A stretch of 64,000 nucleotides of DNA, taken from NCBI RefSeq assembly GCF_009765355.1, contig NZ_VTHK01000022.1:62001-126000 (forward strand), written 5' to 3'. This DNA is from Amycolatopsis anabasis (GTDB taxonomy: Bacteria > Actinomycetota > Actinomycetes > Mycobacteriales > Pseudonocardiaceae). A program made the position numbers and the translations under genes. This document shows, in pieces, positions 1-8,974 of the stretch. The number at the start of each line of letters is the position of its first letter. Position 1 is the first letter of the stretch. The notes beneath the pieces were generated by a model that was not told where the DNA came from, searched no databases, and worked only from the letters and a program-made list of their open reading frames with translations.

Positions 1-296
1 CACATGAACCAGAACCGGTCCTGCCCCGGGGTGCCGAACAGGTAGAGGATCAGCTCGGGGTTGATGGTGATCCGGCCAAAGTCCAGCGCGACCGTGGTGG
101 TCGTCTTCCGCTCGACGCCGGTGAGATCGTCCACGCCCGCGGACGCCTCGGTGATCAGTTCCTCGGTCCGCAGCGGCGGCACCTCGCTCACCGAACCGAC
201 CATCGTGGTCTTGCCGACCCCGAAGCCCCCGGCGATGAGGATCTTGACCGCGGCCGCGGTCAGGGATCGCCTGGGCTCAGAGCTTCCGGATGCCAT
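1..296 (-). CDS. Conservon GTPase (CvnD-like), 5' part only
   Basis: The first 98 codons of a small ATP/GTP-binding protein run off the left edge. Residues about 19-31 read ILIAGGFGVGKTT, a Walker A loop, and LYLFGTPGQDRFW near the edge is the switch II/DxxG-like region with the GTPGQ form typical of MglA/CvnD-type GTPases. The ATG at 296 lies 20 bases inside the upstream DUF742 gene, so the two are translationally coupled. It is the fourth member of the kinase, roadblock, DUF742, GTPase set. Known conservons of this type act as membrane-associated, G-protein-like signalling complexes; the signal here cannot be read from the sequence. Confidence 0.9.
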   Translation of the reverse strand, partial: MASGSSEPRRSLTAAAVKILIAGGFGVGKTTMVGSVSEVPPLRTEELITEASAGVDDLTGVERKTTTTVALDFGRITINPELILYLFGTPGQDRFWFM

Positions 297-636
297 CGAG
301 AACCGCCTGGAGTACGTGTTGGCTGGGGGCTTCGGTCATCGGCGCCGCGGTGCGGAACAGCACGACGTTCTGCTCGATGAGATCACTGAGCAGCACCTTG
401 ACCACGGGCAGGGGCAGGTCGATCCGCGCGGCCACCTCGGCCACCGACATCGGACGCTGGCACAGCCGCACGATCCGCGCGTACTCCCGGTCCATTCCGG
501 CGGCCTCGGCGGCCGAGGGCACGGCGACCACGAGCGTGATCAGATCGAGTTTCAGGGTCTCCGACCTGGTCCGGCCGCCGGTCACCGCGTACGGCCGGAC
601 CAGCGGATCGTCGAACCAGGCGTCCGGCTCGTTCAT
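277..636 (-). CDS. DUF742 family protein (CvnC-like)
   Basis: A 119-residue protein beginning MNEPDAWFDDPLVRPYAVTG. The motif PLVRPYAVTGGRT followed by a winged-helix-like region (LCQRPMSVAEVAARIDLPLPVVKVLLSDL) is characteristic of DUF742. The ATG at 636 overlaps the roadblock gene stop by 4 bases (ATGA); a longer open frame upstream is antisense-like and was not used. Members form part of conservon complexes with a histidine kinase, a roadblock protein and a GTPase, all present here in the standard order. The biochemical role of DUF742 is not established. Confidence 0.92.
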   Translation of the reverse strand: MNEPDAWFDDPLVRPYAVTGGRTRSETLKLDLITLVVAVPSAAEAAGMDREYARIVRLCQRPMSVAEVAARIDLPLPVVKVLLSDLIEQNVVLFRTAAPMTEAPSQHVLQAVLDGIRKL

Positions 637-1052
637 GGCGAACTGTGCTGGACCGCCGCGCCGCCGCGGGGCGCCGAGGTGAGCACGGCGCCGACGCGCT
701 TGACCATCAGGTTCATCTCGTACGCGACCATGCCCATATCCGCGTCCTCGCTCGCGAGCAGGGCCAGGCACGCGCCGCGCCCGGCGGCGGTGACGAACAG
801 GAACGCGTGGTCCATCTCGACCATGGTCTGGCGCACGTTGCCGCCGCCGAAGTGCCGGCCGGTTCCGCGCGCGAGGCTCTGGAACGCCGAGGCCACCGCG
901 GAAAGGTGCTCGGCGTCGGCTTCGGACAGATTGCCGGACCGGCCGATGAGCAGGCCGTCCGCCGAGAGCACGACGGCCCGTTCGGCCCCGGCGACCCGCT
1001 TGATCAGATCGTCCAGCAGCCAGTCGATCTCACTGATTCCCGTGTTGACCAT
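633..1052 (-). CDS. Roadblock/LC7 domain protein (CvnB-like)
   Basis: A 139-residue roadblock/LC7 protein. MVNTGISEIDWLLDDLIKRVAGAERAVVLSADGLLIGRS and the later GRGACLALLA segment match the fold, which usually binds and regulates a small GTPase such as the one encoded two genes downstream. Its ATG shares one base with the TAA stop of the histidine kinase (TAATG), and its stop overlaps the next start, so the four genes form a tightly coupled operon. A cytoplasmic adaptor between kinase and GTPase is the likely role, inferred from family and context. Confidence 0.93.
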   Translation of the reverse strand: MVNTGISEIDWLLDDLIKRVAGAERAVVLSADGLLIGRSGNLSEADAEHLSAVASAFQSLARGTGRHFGGGNVRQTMVEMDHAFLFVTAAGRGACLALLASEDADMGMVAYEMNLMVKRVGAVLTSAPRGGAAVQHSSP

Positions 1053-3412
1053 TAGGTTCGCTCTCCAGACGTGTCATTCGGCCCCTGCTCCCGGGCTCGC
1101 CGCGTGCCCTGCTGGAACGCCGCCAGCCTGCTCCTGGCCTGTTCCGGGGAGTCTTCCCGGACCGGATCCGGGGTGGTCACGGGCCCGTCCTCGCGCAGTT
1201 GCGGAACCAGGTTCTGCTGCCTGCGCCGCTGCGGCAGCGGCGGGCGGCCGGGCGCCTCCGGACGGCGCGGCTGCTGGGGCGCGGGCGGGCGGGCTTCGTG
1301 CTGCGGGCGGACCTCGTGCTGGGGCCGGAGTTGGTTCGCGGGCCGGAACAGGTCCTGGCGCGTCGGGGCGTCGATCGCGGACTGTTGTTCGGCCGCCGGC
1401 TGCCGGGGCGCCGGGGGTTCGGGCTTGGTTTCCGGTTTGCGGCGCGGCAACCGCGCCTGCTGCACGGGAACGGGGTTCTCGGCGGGCGGTTCTTCCTCGG
1501 GTTCGCTCACCGGGCTGAGCAGTTCCGAGCGGACCAGCACGATCGCGCGGGTTCCGCCGTACGCCGATTCGCGCAGGGTCACCGAGATGCCGTGGCGCGC
1601 CGCGAGCCGCGCGACCACGAACAGGCCGAGCCGCGGTTCCTCGGAGAGCGCCATGATGCCGAAGTCGGGCGGATCGGCCAGCATCGCGTTGAGTTCCTCG
1701 CAGCGTTCCGGTTCGATGCCCAGGCCCTGGTCCTCGACCTCGATCACCACGCCGCGGCCGACCACGTTGCCGCGGATCTCCACCCGGGATTCCGGCGGGG
1801 AGAACGAGGTGGCGTTGTCGATCAGCTCGGCGAGCAGGTGCACGAGGTCGCCGACCACCGGGCCGTTGACCGCGATCTCCGGCAGCTTCGCCACGCCGAC
1901 GCGGGTGAAGTCCTCGGTCTCGGCCGACGCGCCGCGGACGAGTTCGGCCAGGTTGACCGGATTCCGCCACTGCCGGCCGGGCTGGCCGCCACCGAGGATG
2001 ATCAGGTTCTCCGCGTTGCGCCGGGCCCGGGTGGACAGGTGGTCGAGCTTGAACAGCGTGTCCAGCTGGTCCGGGTCCTCCTGCTTGCGCTCGGCCTGGT
2101 CGAGCACCTTGAGCTGGCGGTGCACGATCACCTGGCTGCGGTGGGCGATGTTCAGGAAGACCGTCTTGGTGCCCTCCCGGGTCTTCGCCTCCTCCACGGC
2201 GGCCGCGATCGCGGTCTGCTGCGCCTTGTTGAACGCGTCGGCCACCTGGCCGATCTCGTCCGTGCCGTGGTCGAGCAGGGCCGCCTCGCCGTCGAGGTCC
2301 ACCGGTTCGCCCTTGCGCACCCGTCGCACCAGTTCGGGCAACCGGGAGTCGGACAGGTGCAGCGTCTCCTCGCGCAGCCGCGCGAGCCGGCCGATGAGCC
2401 GGTTGGACAGCCGCAGCGCGACGACGAACACCCCGATCGCCACGAGAATGGCGGCCGCGCCCGCGATGATCGAGGTGATCAGCGTGCGCTCGCCCTGGTC
2501 GATCGCGAGCTCGGTGGCGTGCCCGCTCTGCTGGATGTACAGGCTCATCAGGGTGTCGCCGACCTCGCGGGCGGCGGTGCGCCAGTCGCCCGCCGGGATC
2601 GGGAGCGCGGTCTGGTTGCCCCGCAGGAAGGCGTTTTCCACGATCTCCAGGCGTTTCCACGCGTCACTCGCGATGAGCTTGTCGTAGCGCGCCTTCACCT
2701 CGGGGGTCATCAGGGTGACCGAGCCTTCGAGCTGCGCGTGGTAGGCGCCGATCTGCTCGAGGTAGGTCCGGAACTCGGCTTCGGTGAGCCCGCCACCGGC
2801 GACCCCGGCCGCGGCGAGCGCGTCACCGCGCTGCATCCCGTCCGCGCTGGTGAACAGGGGCACGGCGGTGACGCGCAGGTACGCGTTCTCGGCGTCCGGA
2901 GCCCCCTGGGCGAGCCCGTTCACCCCCTCGACGAACTGGTCGATGATCTGGTTGTAGAAGCCGTAGGCCTCCTGCAGCGCGGGCTGACCGGCGTCGACCT
3001 GCTGGCGGAACTGGGGCAGCTTGGCGAGCAGCCCGCGCACCGTGGTGATGTTGCGTTGCACGTTCTCCGGCGCCTCGTCGGCGAGCCCGGCGAGGGTCGC
3101 GGCGATCTGCGCCGCCGCGGCGTCGGTCTTGGCGCGCTGCTCGACCAGCGCGACCCGATCCCGGCCGTTGGCCGCCAGTTCCTGCAGGGTCAGCCGCCGC
3201 TCCTCCTGCGCCGCGGTGAAGAACTGGATCGCGGGCGCGGCCGCCCCGCGGATCTTGGTCGCGAAGTCACGCACCTGCACCGCGTCGTAGATCAAATAAC
3301 CGGCGAGCGCGACCCCGACCGCCAGCAGCGCGACACTCGGAATGAGGGCGATCGCCAGCACTCGCGATCGAATTGACGAAACACGGCTTCGTCGAATGGA
3401 AATCTGCTTCAC
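1052..3412 (-). CDS. Conservon sensor histidine kinase (CvnA-like), NIT-type sensor
   Basis: About 786 residues. It has an N-terminal membrane helix (VLAIALIPSVALLAVGVALAGYLIYDAV), a long extracytoplasmic helical region resembling the nitrate/nitrite-sensing (NIT) domain, a second membrane helix (SIIAGAAAILVAIGVFVVALRL), a HAMP-like linker, an atypical dimerisation segment (NIAHRSQVIVHRQL) and a HATPase domain with the N-box ELIDNATSFSPP. The last 170 residues are Pro/Arg/Gln-rich and probably disordered. GTG 3412 was chosen because family members start just before the basic patch and first helix; a GTG at 3469 is possible but has no ribosome site. No response regulator is adjacent, as usual for conservons. 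Confidence 0.9.
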   Translation of the reverse strand: MKQISIRRSRVSSIRSRVLAIALIPSVALLAVGVALAGYLIYDAVQVRDFATKIRGAAAPAIQFFTAAQEERRLTLQELAANGRDRVALVEQRAKTDAAAAQIAATLAGLADEAPENVQRNITTVRGLLAKLPQFRQQVDAGQPALQEAYGFYNQIIDQFVEGVNGLAQGAPDAENAYLRVTAVPLFTSADGMQRGDALAAAGVAGGGLTEAEFRTYLEQIGAYHAQLEGSVTLMTPEVKARYDKLIASDAWKRLEIVENAFLRGNQTALPIPAGDWRTAAREVGDTLMSLYIQQSGHATELAIDQGERTLITSIIAGAAAILVAIGVFVVALRLSNRLIGRLARLREETLHLSDSRLPELVRRVRKGEPVDLDGEAALLDHGTDEIGQVADAFNKAQQTAIAAAVEEAKTREGTKTVFLNIAHRSQVIVHRQLKVLDQAERKQEDPDQLDTLFKLDHLSTRARRNAENLIILGGGQPGRQWRNPVNLAELVRGASAETEDFTRVGVAKLPEIAVNGPVVGDLVHLLAELIDNATSFSPPESRVEIRGNVVGRGVVIEVEDQGLGIEPERCEELNAMLADPPDFGIMALSEEPRLGLFVVARLAARHGISVTLRESAYGGTRAIVLVRSELLSPVSEPEEEPPAENPVPVQQARLPRRKPETKPEPPAPRQPAAEQQSAIDAPTRQDLFRPANQLRPQHEVRPQHEARPPAPQQPRRPEAPGRPPLPQRRRQQNLVPQLREDGPVTTPDPVREDSPEQARSRLAAFQQGTRRAREQGPNDTSGERT

Positions 3413-4129
3413 CGCGGCTCGATGTCCTTCCGGCTGTTCTTCGTACCCGGTATATCTGGGTCCCCGCACCCGAGTTCTGCTAGCCGGATCAACACACTGT
3501 AGTCCGCTTCGCCCGCGAAGACGTTAAGCAGCGCGGCAGGAGGAGTCAAATCGGTTGCTCCGTACAGCCCAACAGTGTCGTGACCATTTGACCATCGGAA
3601 GAACAACTTGGAAATAGGCCAACCCGAGACGGTGACCTTTGTCGCATTCCCTCGACAAGCCGAGGGCGTGGTCACCGGACGTGACCACCGTCACCCGTCG
3701 ACTTTATCGATCGAGTCGGGTGCCGCCTTTAATTTCAAAGGAAAGAATTGCTTGTGAAATTCTCGGAGCCCCGATTGTCCAAGCATCGACCTTTTCCAGT
3801 GTGTCCATTGTGGATCGTTGAGGAAACAGTCGCATGTGGACCAAGAAGCACGGGGCGACCGTAGCACCCGCAACGGGTCGCCGCGTGCGAAACGGCCGGA
3901 TCGCGCACCCGATCCGCGAGATCCACGTCCATTCGGACCATGATCATGACGACCTTCCGGTGATCTAATTACGACAATCGTTTGCTTTTCGACTGCTCCA
4001 AATGGACCAAATTCTTCCGCCTACTTGTCGCACGATGCTACTCTGGGTATCAGTCCGGTTACGGAGGTCATCGGCGCGCAATACTCGTCCCTGCGGCCGA
4101 CGACGGGTCTCGGCTGTCGGGGGGCTGGT
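3413..4129. other. Intergenic region between conservon and terpenoid operon
   Basis: About 700 bases between two divergent transcription units. Part of it (about 3700-3830) is clearly more AT-rich than the surroundings, as expected of a promoter region, and holds small dyads such as AGAATT/AATTCT. No open frame here has a ribosome site or protein-like composition. Both operons probably start inside it; exact promoters are not assigned. Confidence 0.5.
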
Positions 4130-5770
4130 ATGGACACGCGCGAATCCTGGACCGTGCAAGCGAATCGTCTCGCCGAGCGGCTGCTGTCCGAAATGGCCGG
4201 GGATCCGTACGGGCGGTTCTCCTCCTCGGTGTACGAGACGGCGCGCCTGGTCACGCTGGCCCCGTCGCTGTCCGGACAGGACGAACGCGTGCGGTTCCTG
4301 GTCGGCCGCCAGCACCAGGACGGCGGCTGGGGCGGCCCCGGCTCCTACGGGCTCGCCCCGACGCTGAGCGCCACCGAGGCGCTGCTGAGCTTCCTGCGCG
4401 AGTCGCCCGTGCACGGCGACCGGCGGCCACCGTTGCACGCGAAGGCCGTGCGCGCCGCCGATCGCGGGCTGCGGGTGCTGTTCAGCCGCCTGAACGGCGT
4501 GGGACGAAGCTCCCTTCCGGACACGGTGGCCGTGGAGATCATCGTGCCCGGACTGGTCGCCGACATCAACGCCCACCTCGACCGGCTGGAGCGGGAACCG
4601 CTGCCCGGACTGGACGCCTGGCGCGGCGGCCGCCGCCTCACCCCGCCGGTCGACACCAACGCGGAACTGCTGGCCCGGTTGCGGAACGCGGTGCGCGCGG
4701 GCCATGCGCTGCCCAGCAAGCTGCTGCACTCGCTCGAGGTGATCGGCCCCGCCGCCCGCGGCGCGCCGTTCATCGAACCGGCCGCCGGCGGGGTGGGTTG
4801 TTCGCCCGCCGCGACCGCGACCTGGCTGGGCGACGCGGCCATCCGCGCGAACCATCCGTCGGTGCGCTACCTGGAAGCCGTGCAGGGGCCCGGCGGCGGC
4901 GCGGTCCCGGTGGCCGCGCCGCTGGGCCTGTTCGAGCGCGCCTGGGTGCTCGCCACCCTGGCCGGAGCGGGTTTTCGCCTGGTGGCAAGGGATCCGCTGG
5001 TGCGCAGCGTGCACGCGGCGTTCGGCGAAACCGGCACGGCCGGCGGGCCCGGGCTGCCACCCGACGCCGACGACACGTCCACCGCCCTGTACGCGCTGGC
5101 GCTGCTGGGCAGCCCGCGCTCCCCGGAAAGCCTGTGGAACTACCACGCGGGCGCGCATTTCAGCTGCTTCCCGGACGAACGCACCCCGTCGACCAGCGCG
5201 AACGCGCACGTCCTGCAGGCACTGGGCGCCTGCCTGACGCCGGACCTGCCCGGATCCGCCCGGTACCTCGACGCGGTCGGCAGGCTCACCGGCTGGCTGT
5301 GCGACCGGCAGGAGACCGATGGTTGCTGGTGGGACAAATGGCACGCGTCGCCGTACTACGCGACCGCCTGCTGCGCGGTCGCCCTGGCCGACTTCGGCGG
5401 CCCGGCGGCCCGGGCCGCGGTGCGCCGGGCGGTCGAATGGGTGCTGCTGAGCCAGCGCACCGACGGCTCGTGGGGGCGCTGGGACGGCACCTACGAGGAA
5501 ACCGCCTACGCGGTGCGCGTTCTGCTGCAGACACCGCCGTGCCACCGCCGCGAAGCGGTCACCCGGGCCGCCGCGCGCGGTGCGGAGTTCCTGCTGCGCT
5601 CCGCGGACGCCGAGCACCCGCCGCTGTGGCACGACAAGGATCTGTACACGCCGACCCGGATCGTGCGCGCGGAAGGCCTGGCCGCCCTGCACCTCGCCCG
5701 CACCGACGCCGAAGTCGCCGCCCTGATCGCCCGCTGGGAAACCGAACCCGCCGAATGCGAGGCGTCGTGA
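4130..5770 (+). CDS. Class II (DxDD) terpene cyclase, prenyltransferase/squalene-oxidase repeat protein
   Basis: A 546-residue alpha/alpha-barrel terpene cyclase. The DADD motif at residues 312-315 (PPDADDTSTALYALALLG) is the protonation-initiated class II catalytic acid, and QW-like repeats occur near 61-75 (QHQDGGWGGPGSYGL) and 442-450 (QRTDGSWGRW). Length and motifs fit bacterial diterpene cyclases that make bicyclic copalyl-type diphosphates better than the longer squalene-hopene cyclases. ATG 4130 was preferred over an upstream ATG at 4025 because a G-rich ribosome site (GGGGGCT) precedes it. It is first in an operon with a P450 and a UbiA-family protein. No GGPP synthase is nearby, so precursor would come from elsewhere. 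The substrate is inferred. Confidence 0.88.
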   Translation: MDTRESWTVQANRLAERLLSEMAGDPYGRFSSSVYETARLVTLAPSLSGQDERVRFLVGRQHQDGGWGGPGSYGLAPTLSATEALLSFLRESPVHGDRRPPLHAKAVRAADRGLRVLFSRLNGVGRSSLPDTVAVEIIVPGLVADINAHLDRLEREPLPGLDAWRGGRRLTPPVDTNAELLARLRNAVRAGHALPSKLLHSLEVIGPAARGAPFIEPAAGGVGCSPAATATWLGDAAIRANHPSVRYLEAVQGPGGGAVPVAAPLGLFERAWVLATLAGAGFRLVARDPLVRSVHAAFGETGTAGGPGLPPDADDTSTALYALALLGSPRSPESLWNYHAGAHFSCFPDERTPSTSANAHVLQALGACLTPDLPGSARYLDAVGRLTGWLCDRQETDGCWWDKWHASPYYATACCAVALADFGGPAARAAVRRAVEWVLLSQRTDGSWGRWDGTYEETAYAVRVLLQTPPCHRREAVTRAAARGAEFLLRSADAEHPPLWHDKDLYTPTRIVRAEGLAALHLARTDAEVAALIARWETEPAECEAS

Positions 5771-7014
5771 ACCTCACCGAGTTCCGCATGACCCTGCGCA
5801 CCCTGCCGTTCCTCGACGCGCACGCCCACTCCCCGCACGGCCTCCTGCAACTCCGCGCCCGCCCCACCCCCCGCCTCCTCGTCTGGCACCCCGACGCGAT
5901 CGAACAGATCTTCCGCACCGACCGGCAATTCCACCACCCCGGCAGCCGCAGCCTGATGCCTTTGCTCGGCCGAAGCTCACTGCTGTGGGCGGACGGTCCC
6001 CGGCATCCGGCCTACCGCGGCACGCTCGGCCCGCCGCTGCGCAACCGCGGGCTGGCAAGCTATCGCGACGCCATCGCCGATACCGTGCACAGCTCGATCG
6101 ACGAACTCCCCACGGGCCGGGTCATCCCGCTGGCCGAGTGGACCCGCCAGGTCGCACTTCGCGTCATCGCCAAGATCGTCCTCGGTCGGGCCGACGACGA
6201 ACTGCTGGCGCCCTTCATCGCCTGGATCGACAAGGCGCTCGGCTCACGTTCCCGCACCCTGTACTACCGCTATCTCAGCGGCGGCCTGCCCGGATCCGGC
6301 GAGCAGCTCGACCGGCTCCTGATCCGCGCCGCGAGAGCTTCCGCGAGTGCGAACCCGCCCGCCCTCGCGGCGCTGCTCCTGACCGAAAACGGGCCGCTCG
6401 GGGAAATCGACCGCACGGAGCTGCGCGACCAGATCGTCTCGCTCCTGTTCGCGGGACACGAAACCACCGCGTCCGCGACCGCGTGGACGCTGTATTGGCT
6501 GGACCGCGACGAGCGGGTGCGGGACGACGTGCTCACCGAACTCGAAGCCACCTCCGATGACGGCTCGGACGTGACGCGAGTCCCCCTCCTGCAAGCGGTG
6601 ATCCAGGAGGCTTTGCGGCTGACCCCACCGGTTCCGGCGGCGGGCAACCGCATGCTGGACCGCGGCGGCGAACTGCTCGGCCGGGAACTGCCCGCGGGCA
6701 CCATCCTCACCCCCAGCATCTACCTCGCCCACCGTCGTGCGGAGTACTTCCCCAGACCGAGAAGGTTCGACCCGTACCGCTTCCTCGGCCGGCGCGTTGG
6801 GCCGCAACACTTCTTCCCGTTCGGTGGTGGCGCGCGGCACTGCCTGGGCAGTCAACTCAGCCAACTGGAAGCGCGGATGATCACCGTCGCGCTCCTGCGT
6901 CGCCGGGAGCTGCGCTGCGTCAATCCCGCCGCCGGAGTCCCGCGGTTGCGAGGGCACGCCATGGCACCGGATTCGAAGCTGCGCATGAAGGTCATGCGAA
7001 ACCTCGATGACTAG
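5767..7014 (+). CDS. Cytochrome P450
   Basis: A 415-residue P450 with all core motifs: I-helix AGHETT at 229-234, ExxR as EALR at 281-284, and heme-binding FGGGARHCLG with the ligand Cys at 359. GTG 5767 was chosen because it overlaps the cyclase stop (GTGA) and follows GAGG by four bases; ATG 5755 is the alternative. Sitting between the cyclase and the UbiA-family gene, it most likely oxidises the terpene scaffold. Ferredoxin and reductase partners are not in the window. Confidence 0.93.
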   Translation: MNLTEFRMTLRTLPFLDAHAHSPHGLLQLRARPTPRLLVWHPDAIEQIFRTDRQFHHPGSRSLMPLLGRSSLLWADGPRHPAYRGTLGPPLRNRGLASYRDAIADTVHSSIDELPTGRVIPLAEWTRQVALRVIAKIVLGRADDELLAPFIAWIDKALGSRSRTLYYRYLSGGLPGSGEQLDRLLIRAARASASANPPALAALLLTENGPLGEIDRTELRDQIVSLLFAGHETTASATAWTLYWLDRDERVRDDVLTELEATSDDGSDVTRVPLLQAVIQEALRLTPPVPAAGNRMLDRGGELLGRELPAGTILTPSIYLAHRRAEYFPRPRRFDPYRFLGRRVGPQHFFPFGGGARHCLGSQLSQLEARMITVALLRRRELRCVNPAAGVPRLRGHAMAPDSKLRMKVMRNLDD

Positions 7015-7927
7015 CGGTCCGGGCCTTCGCATGCGCTGGCACGATGTCGTCGTCGTTCACCGTCTCCACTTCCCGCTTCCGGTCAACTATCTGTGCTACT
7101 CGTTCTGCGGCGCTTGCTTCGCGACCGGCGACTACCGGCATCTGCTGGACCCGCCCGTGCTCCTGGCGGCGATGGCGAATCTGCTGATCATCCTTTCCGG
7201 ACTCGCCCTCAACACGGCCGCGGACATTCGAACCGACGAACGGCAGGCGGACCGGGAGCAGCTTGCCAACGCCGCGCTGCGGATCGGCCGGGAACGGGTT
7301 TTTCGTTGGGCGGCAATCGAGATGTGCTGCGCCCTGGTCTTGGCCACGGCGATTTCACAGTGGACGGGCCACCTGCTCGGCACGGCATTCGCGGCCGGGG
7401 CCATCGGACTGCACATGCTCTACGATCTCGAACCGGTTCGGTTGAAACGTCGGGGTTTTCCCGGGCCGTTCGCCTTCTGCGCGGCGGTGCACGTCCTGCC
7501 GTGCCTGCTGTCCTTCACCGCGGCCGGACCACTGTTCGACGCGCCGGTATACCTGATCTTCGCGGGCATCTGGATCCTCGCGAGCGGGCGCACCGTGTGG
7601 TGGTCGGTTCCCGACCGCAGCGCTGACGCCGCGACCGGCATGCGTACCCCGCCCGTGCGCTACGGCGCTGTTCGAGCGCTGGCGATGTCCTGCCTCATCA
7701 TGCTGGCCGGGCTGGCCGGAATCGGCTGGGGCCTGTGGTGGCTGTACGGACCGGTCTGGGCCTTGCTCGGCGTGACCGCACACGCCGCGTTCCTCGGCAA
7801 TTCGCTCCTGCTGTTGCGCAGGACGGCCGAAGGCGCCACACCGAGTTCGGCACGAATGTTGAAACGCGCCATGCCGATGGTGTCGGTCGGCGACGTGGCG
7901 CTGGTGATCATTCCGTTGATCGTCTGA
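7007..7927 (+). CDS. UbiA-superfamily membrane prenyltransferase or terpene cyclase
   Basis: A 306-residue polytopic membrane protein with the first UbiA aspartate motif at N69-x3-D73-x3-D77-x4-D82 (NTAADIRTDERQAD) and a second motif region YDLEPVRLKRRG at 139-150. UbiA proteins bind prenyl diphosphates with Mg2+ and transfer or cyclise them. In actinomycete diterpenoid pathways such as platensimycin, UbiA-type proteins serve as the class I cyclase following a class II cyclase. Its ATG overlaps the P450 stop by 8 bases, so the three genes form one unit. Whether it cyclises the diphosphate or prenylates an acceptor cannot be told from sequence. Confidence 0.8.
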   Translation: MTSGPGLRMRWHDVVVVHRLHFPLPVNYLCYSFCGACFATGDYRHLLDPPVLLAAMANLLIILSGLALNTAADIRTDERQADREQLANAALRIGRERVFRWAAIEMCCALVLATAISQWTGHLLGTAFAAGAIGLHMLYDLEPVRLKRRGFPGPFAFCAAVHVLPCLLSFTAAGPLFDAPVYLIFAGIWILASGRTVWWSVPDRSADAATGMRTPPVRYGAVRALAMSCLIMLAGLAGIGWGLWWLYGPVWALLGVTAHAAFLGNSLLLLRRTAEGATPSSARMLKRAMPMVSVGDVALVIIPLIV

Positions 7928-7930
7928 GGA

Positions 7931-8740
7931 TCACGGCTTGCGGGCAAGTCCCGCGTGCACGATGACCTGGTCCGGATTGCGGTCCGCTTCGTCCGGAGAA
8001 TCCGGGCGCCATTGCGGTACGGGAACCACGCCCGGCTCCACGAACTCAAGCCCGGTGAAGAAGGAACGAAGCCGTTCCGCATCCCGGAGATTCACCACCG
8101 GCCGAGAACCGAGCAACATCTGCTCGAAGATGTTGAACGCGTTCAGCAGCTCTTCGTTCTCGCTGTAGTGCGAGATCGCGAGGTACCCGCCCGAGGGCAA
8201 GCGGTCGATGTAGGGCGCCACCAAGCCCTCGGGGTTCTCGTCGTCCGCGAAGTGGATCAGTGTCGCCAGCATCAACACGGCGTAGGGTTCGCGCGGGTCC
8301 AGCAGCTTCCGCGTCTCGGGCGCGTCGAAGACCTGCTCGGGCTCGCGCAGATCGGCGCAGAGGTACGCCGCCCGGTCGTTGCCCGCCAGCAGGCGCTGAC
8401 CGTCGGCGGCAAGACCCTGATCGAGATCGACGTACACCACGCGCGCCTCGGGGTCGACGCTCTGCGCCACCTCGTGCACGTTGCCCAACGTGGGCAGCCC
8501 GGATCCGATGTCGAGGAACTGGCGAATCCCCTGACTCATCAGATAGCGCACCATGCGGCCCAACATGGCCCGATGCGAGCGAACCAGGTAGGGGATGTGC
8601 GGCGCGACAACCATGACGTGCTCCGCGAACTTCCGATCCACCTCGGTGAAGTGCGACCCGCCGAGCCAGTAGTCATTTGTCCGAGCGAAGTTCGGCTGCT
8701 CCGTGCCGTTCTCGGCAGACGCCTGCATGGTCGATGCCAC
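7931..8740 (-). CDS. DUF574-family SAM-dependent methyltransferase
   Basis: A 269-residue member of the Methyltransf_19/DUF574 group. Diagnostic segments are NDYWLGGSHFTEVDR near the N-terminus, FLDIGSGLPTLGNVHEVAQ for the SAM-binding motif I, and VVYVDLDQGLAADGQRLL. These proteins are abundant in streptomycetes and relatives, but their substrates are mostly unknown. It converges on the terpenoid operon with only 3 bases between stops, so co-regulation is uncertain and a role in that pathway is only a possibility. Confidence 0.88.
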   Translation of the reverse strand: MASTMQASAENGTEQPNFARTNDYWLGGSHFTEVDRKFAEHVMVVAPHIPYLVRSHRAMLGRMVRYLMSQGIRQFLDIGSGLPTLGNVHEVAQSVDPEARVVYVDLDQGLAADGQRLLAGNDRAAYLCADLREPEQVFDAPETRKLLDPREPYAVLMLATLIHFADDENPEGLVAPYIDRLPSGGYLAISHYSENEELLNAFNIFEQMLLGSRPVVNLRDAERLRSFFTGLEFVEPGVVPVPQWRPDSPDEADRNPDQVIVHAGLARKP

Positions 8741-8790
8741 TCTAGGTACGCCTCCTCATACTCGCTTCCGCACCATGTCGTGACCTGTTA

Positions 8791-8896
8791 CCGCCAACCA
8801 GCGCAGCGAGTCTACTGCGACGACGACCGAAAGACGATCTGTATCGACGGAGAGCAGTTTCACAGTCACCGACGGTCAACTTGGGCTGGTTGGCGG
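8791..8896. repeat. 12-bp perfect inverted repeat in methyltransferase leader
   Basis: CCGCCAACCAGC at 8791-8802 is exactly complemented at 8885-8896, 82 bases apart. It lies just upstream of the DUF574 methyltransferase start (minus strand) and could close a large stem-loop in its leader or mark a regulatory dyad. Confidence 0.5.
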
Positions 8897-8931
8897 CTTG
8901 CTTTTCGGGCAAAAGGTGCACCGGATGGCGG

Positions 8932-8950
8932 ATTGCCCGAAGCGGGCGAT
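8932..8950. terminator. Small hairpin between divergent leader and phosphite dehydrogenase 3' end
   Basis: ATTGCCCG and CGGGCGAT are complementary apart from one wobble pair around a 3-base loop. A second hairpin CTGACT/AGTCAG overlaps the dehydrogenase stop at 8964-8978. Probably terminates the minus-strand dehydrogenase transcript. Confidence 0.45.
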
Positions 8951-8974
8951 GGTCCACTTAGGACTGACTGGGAG

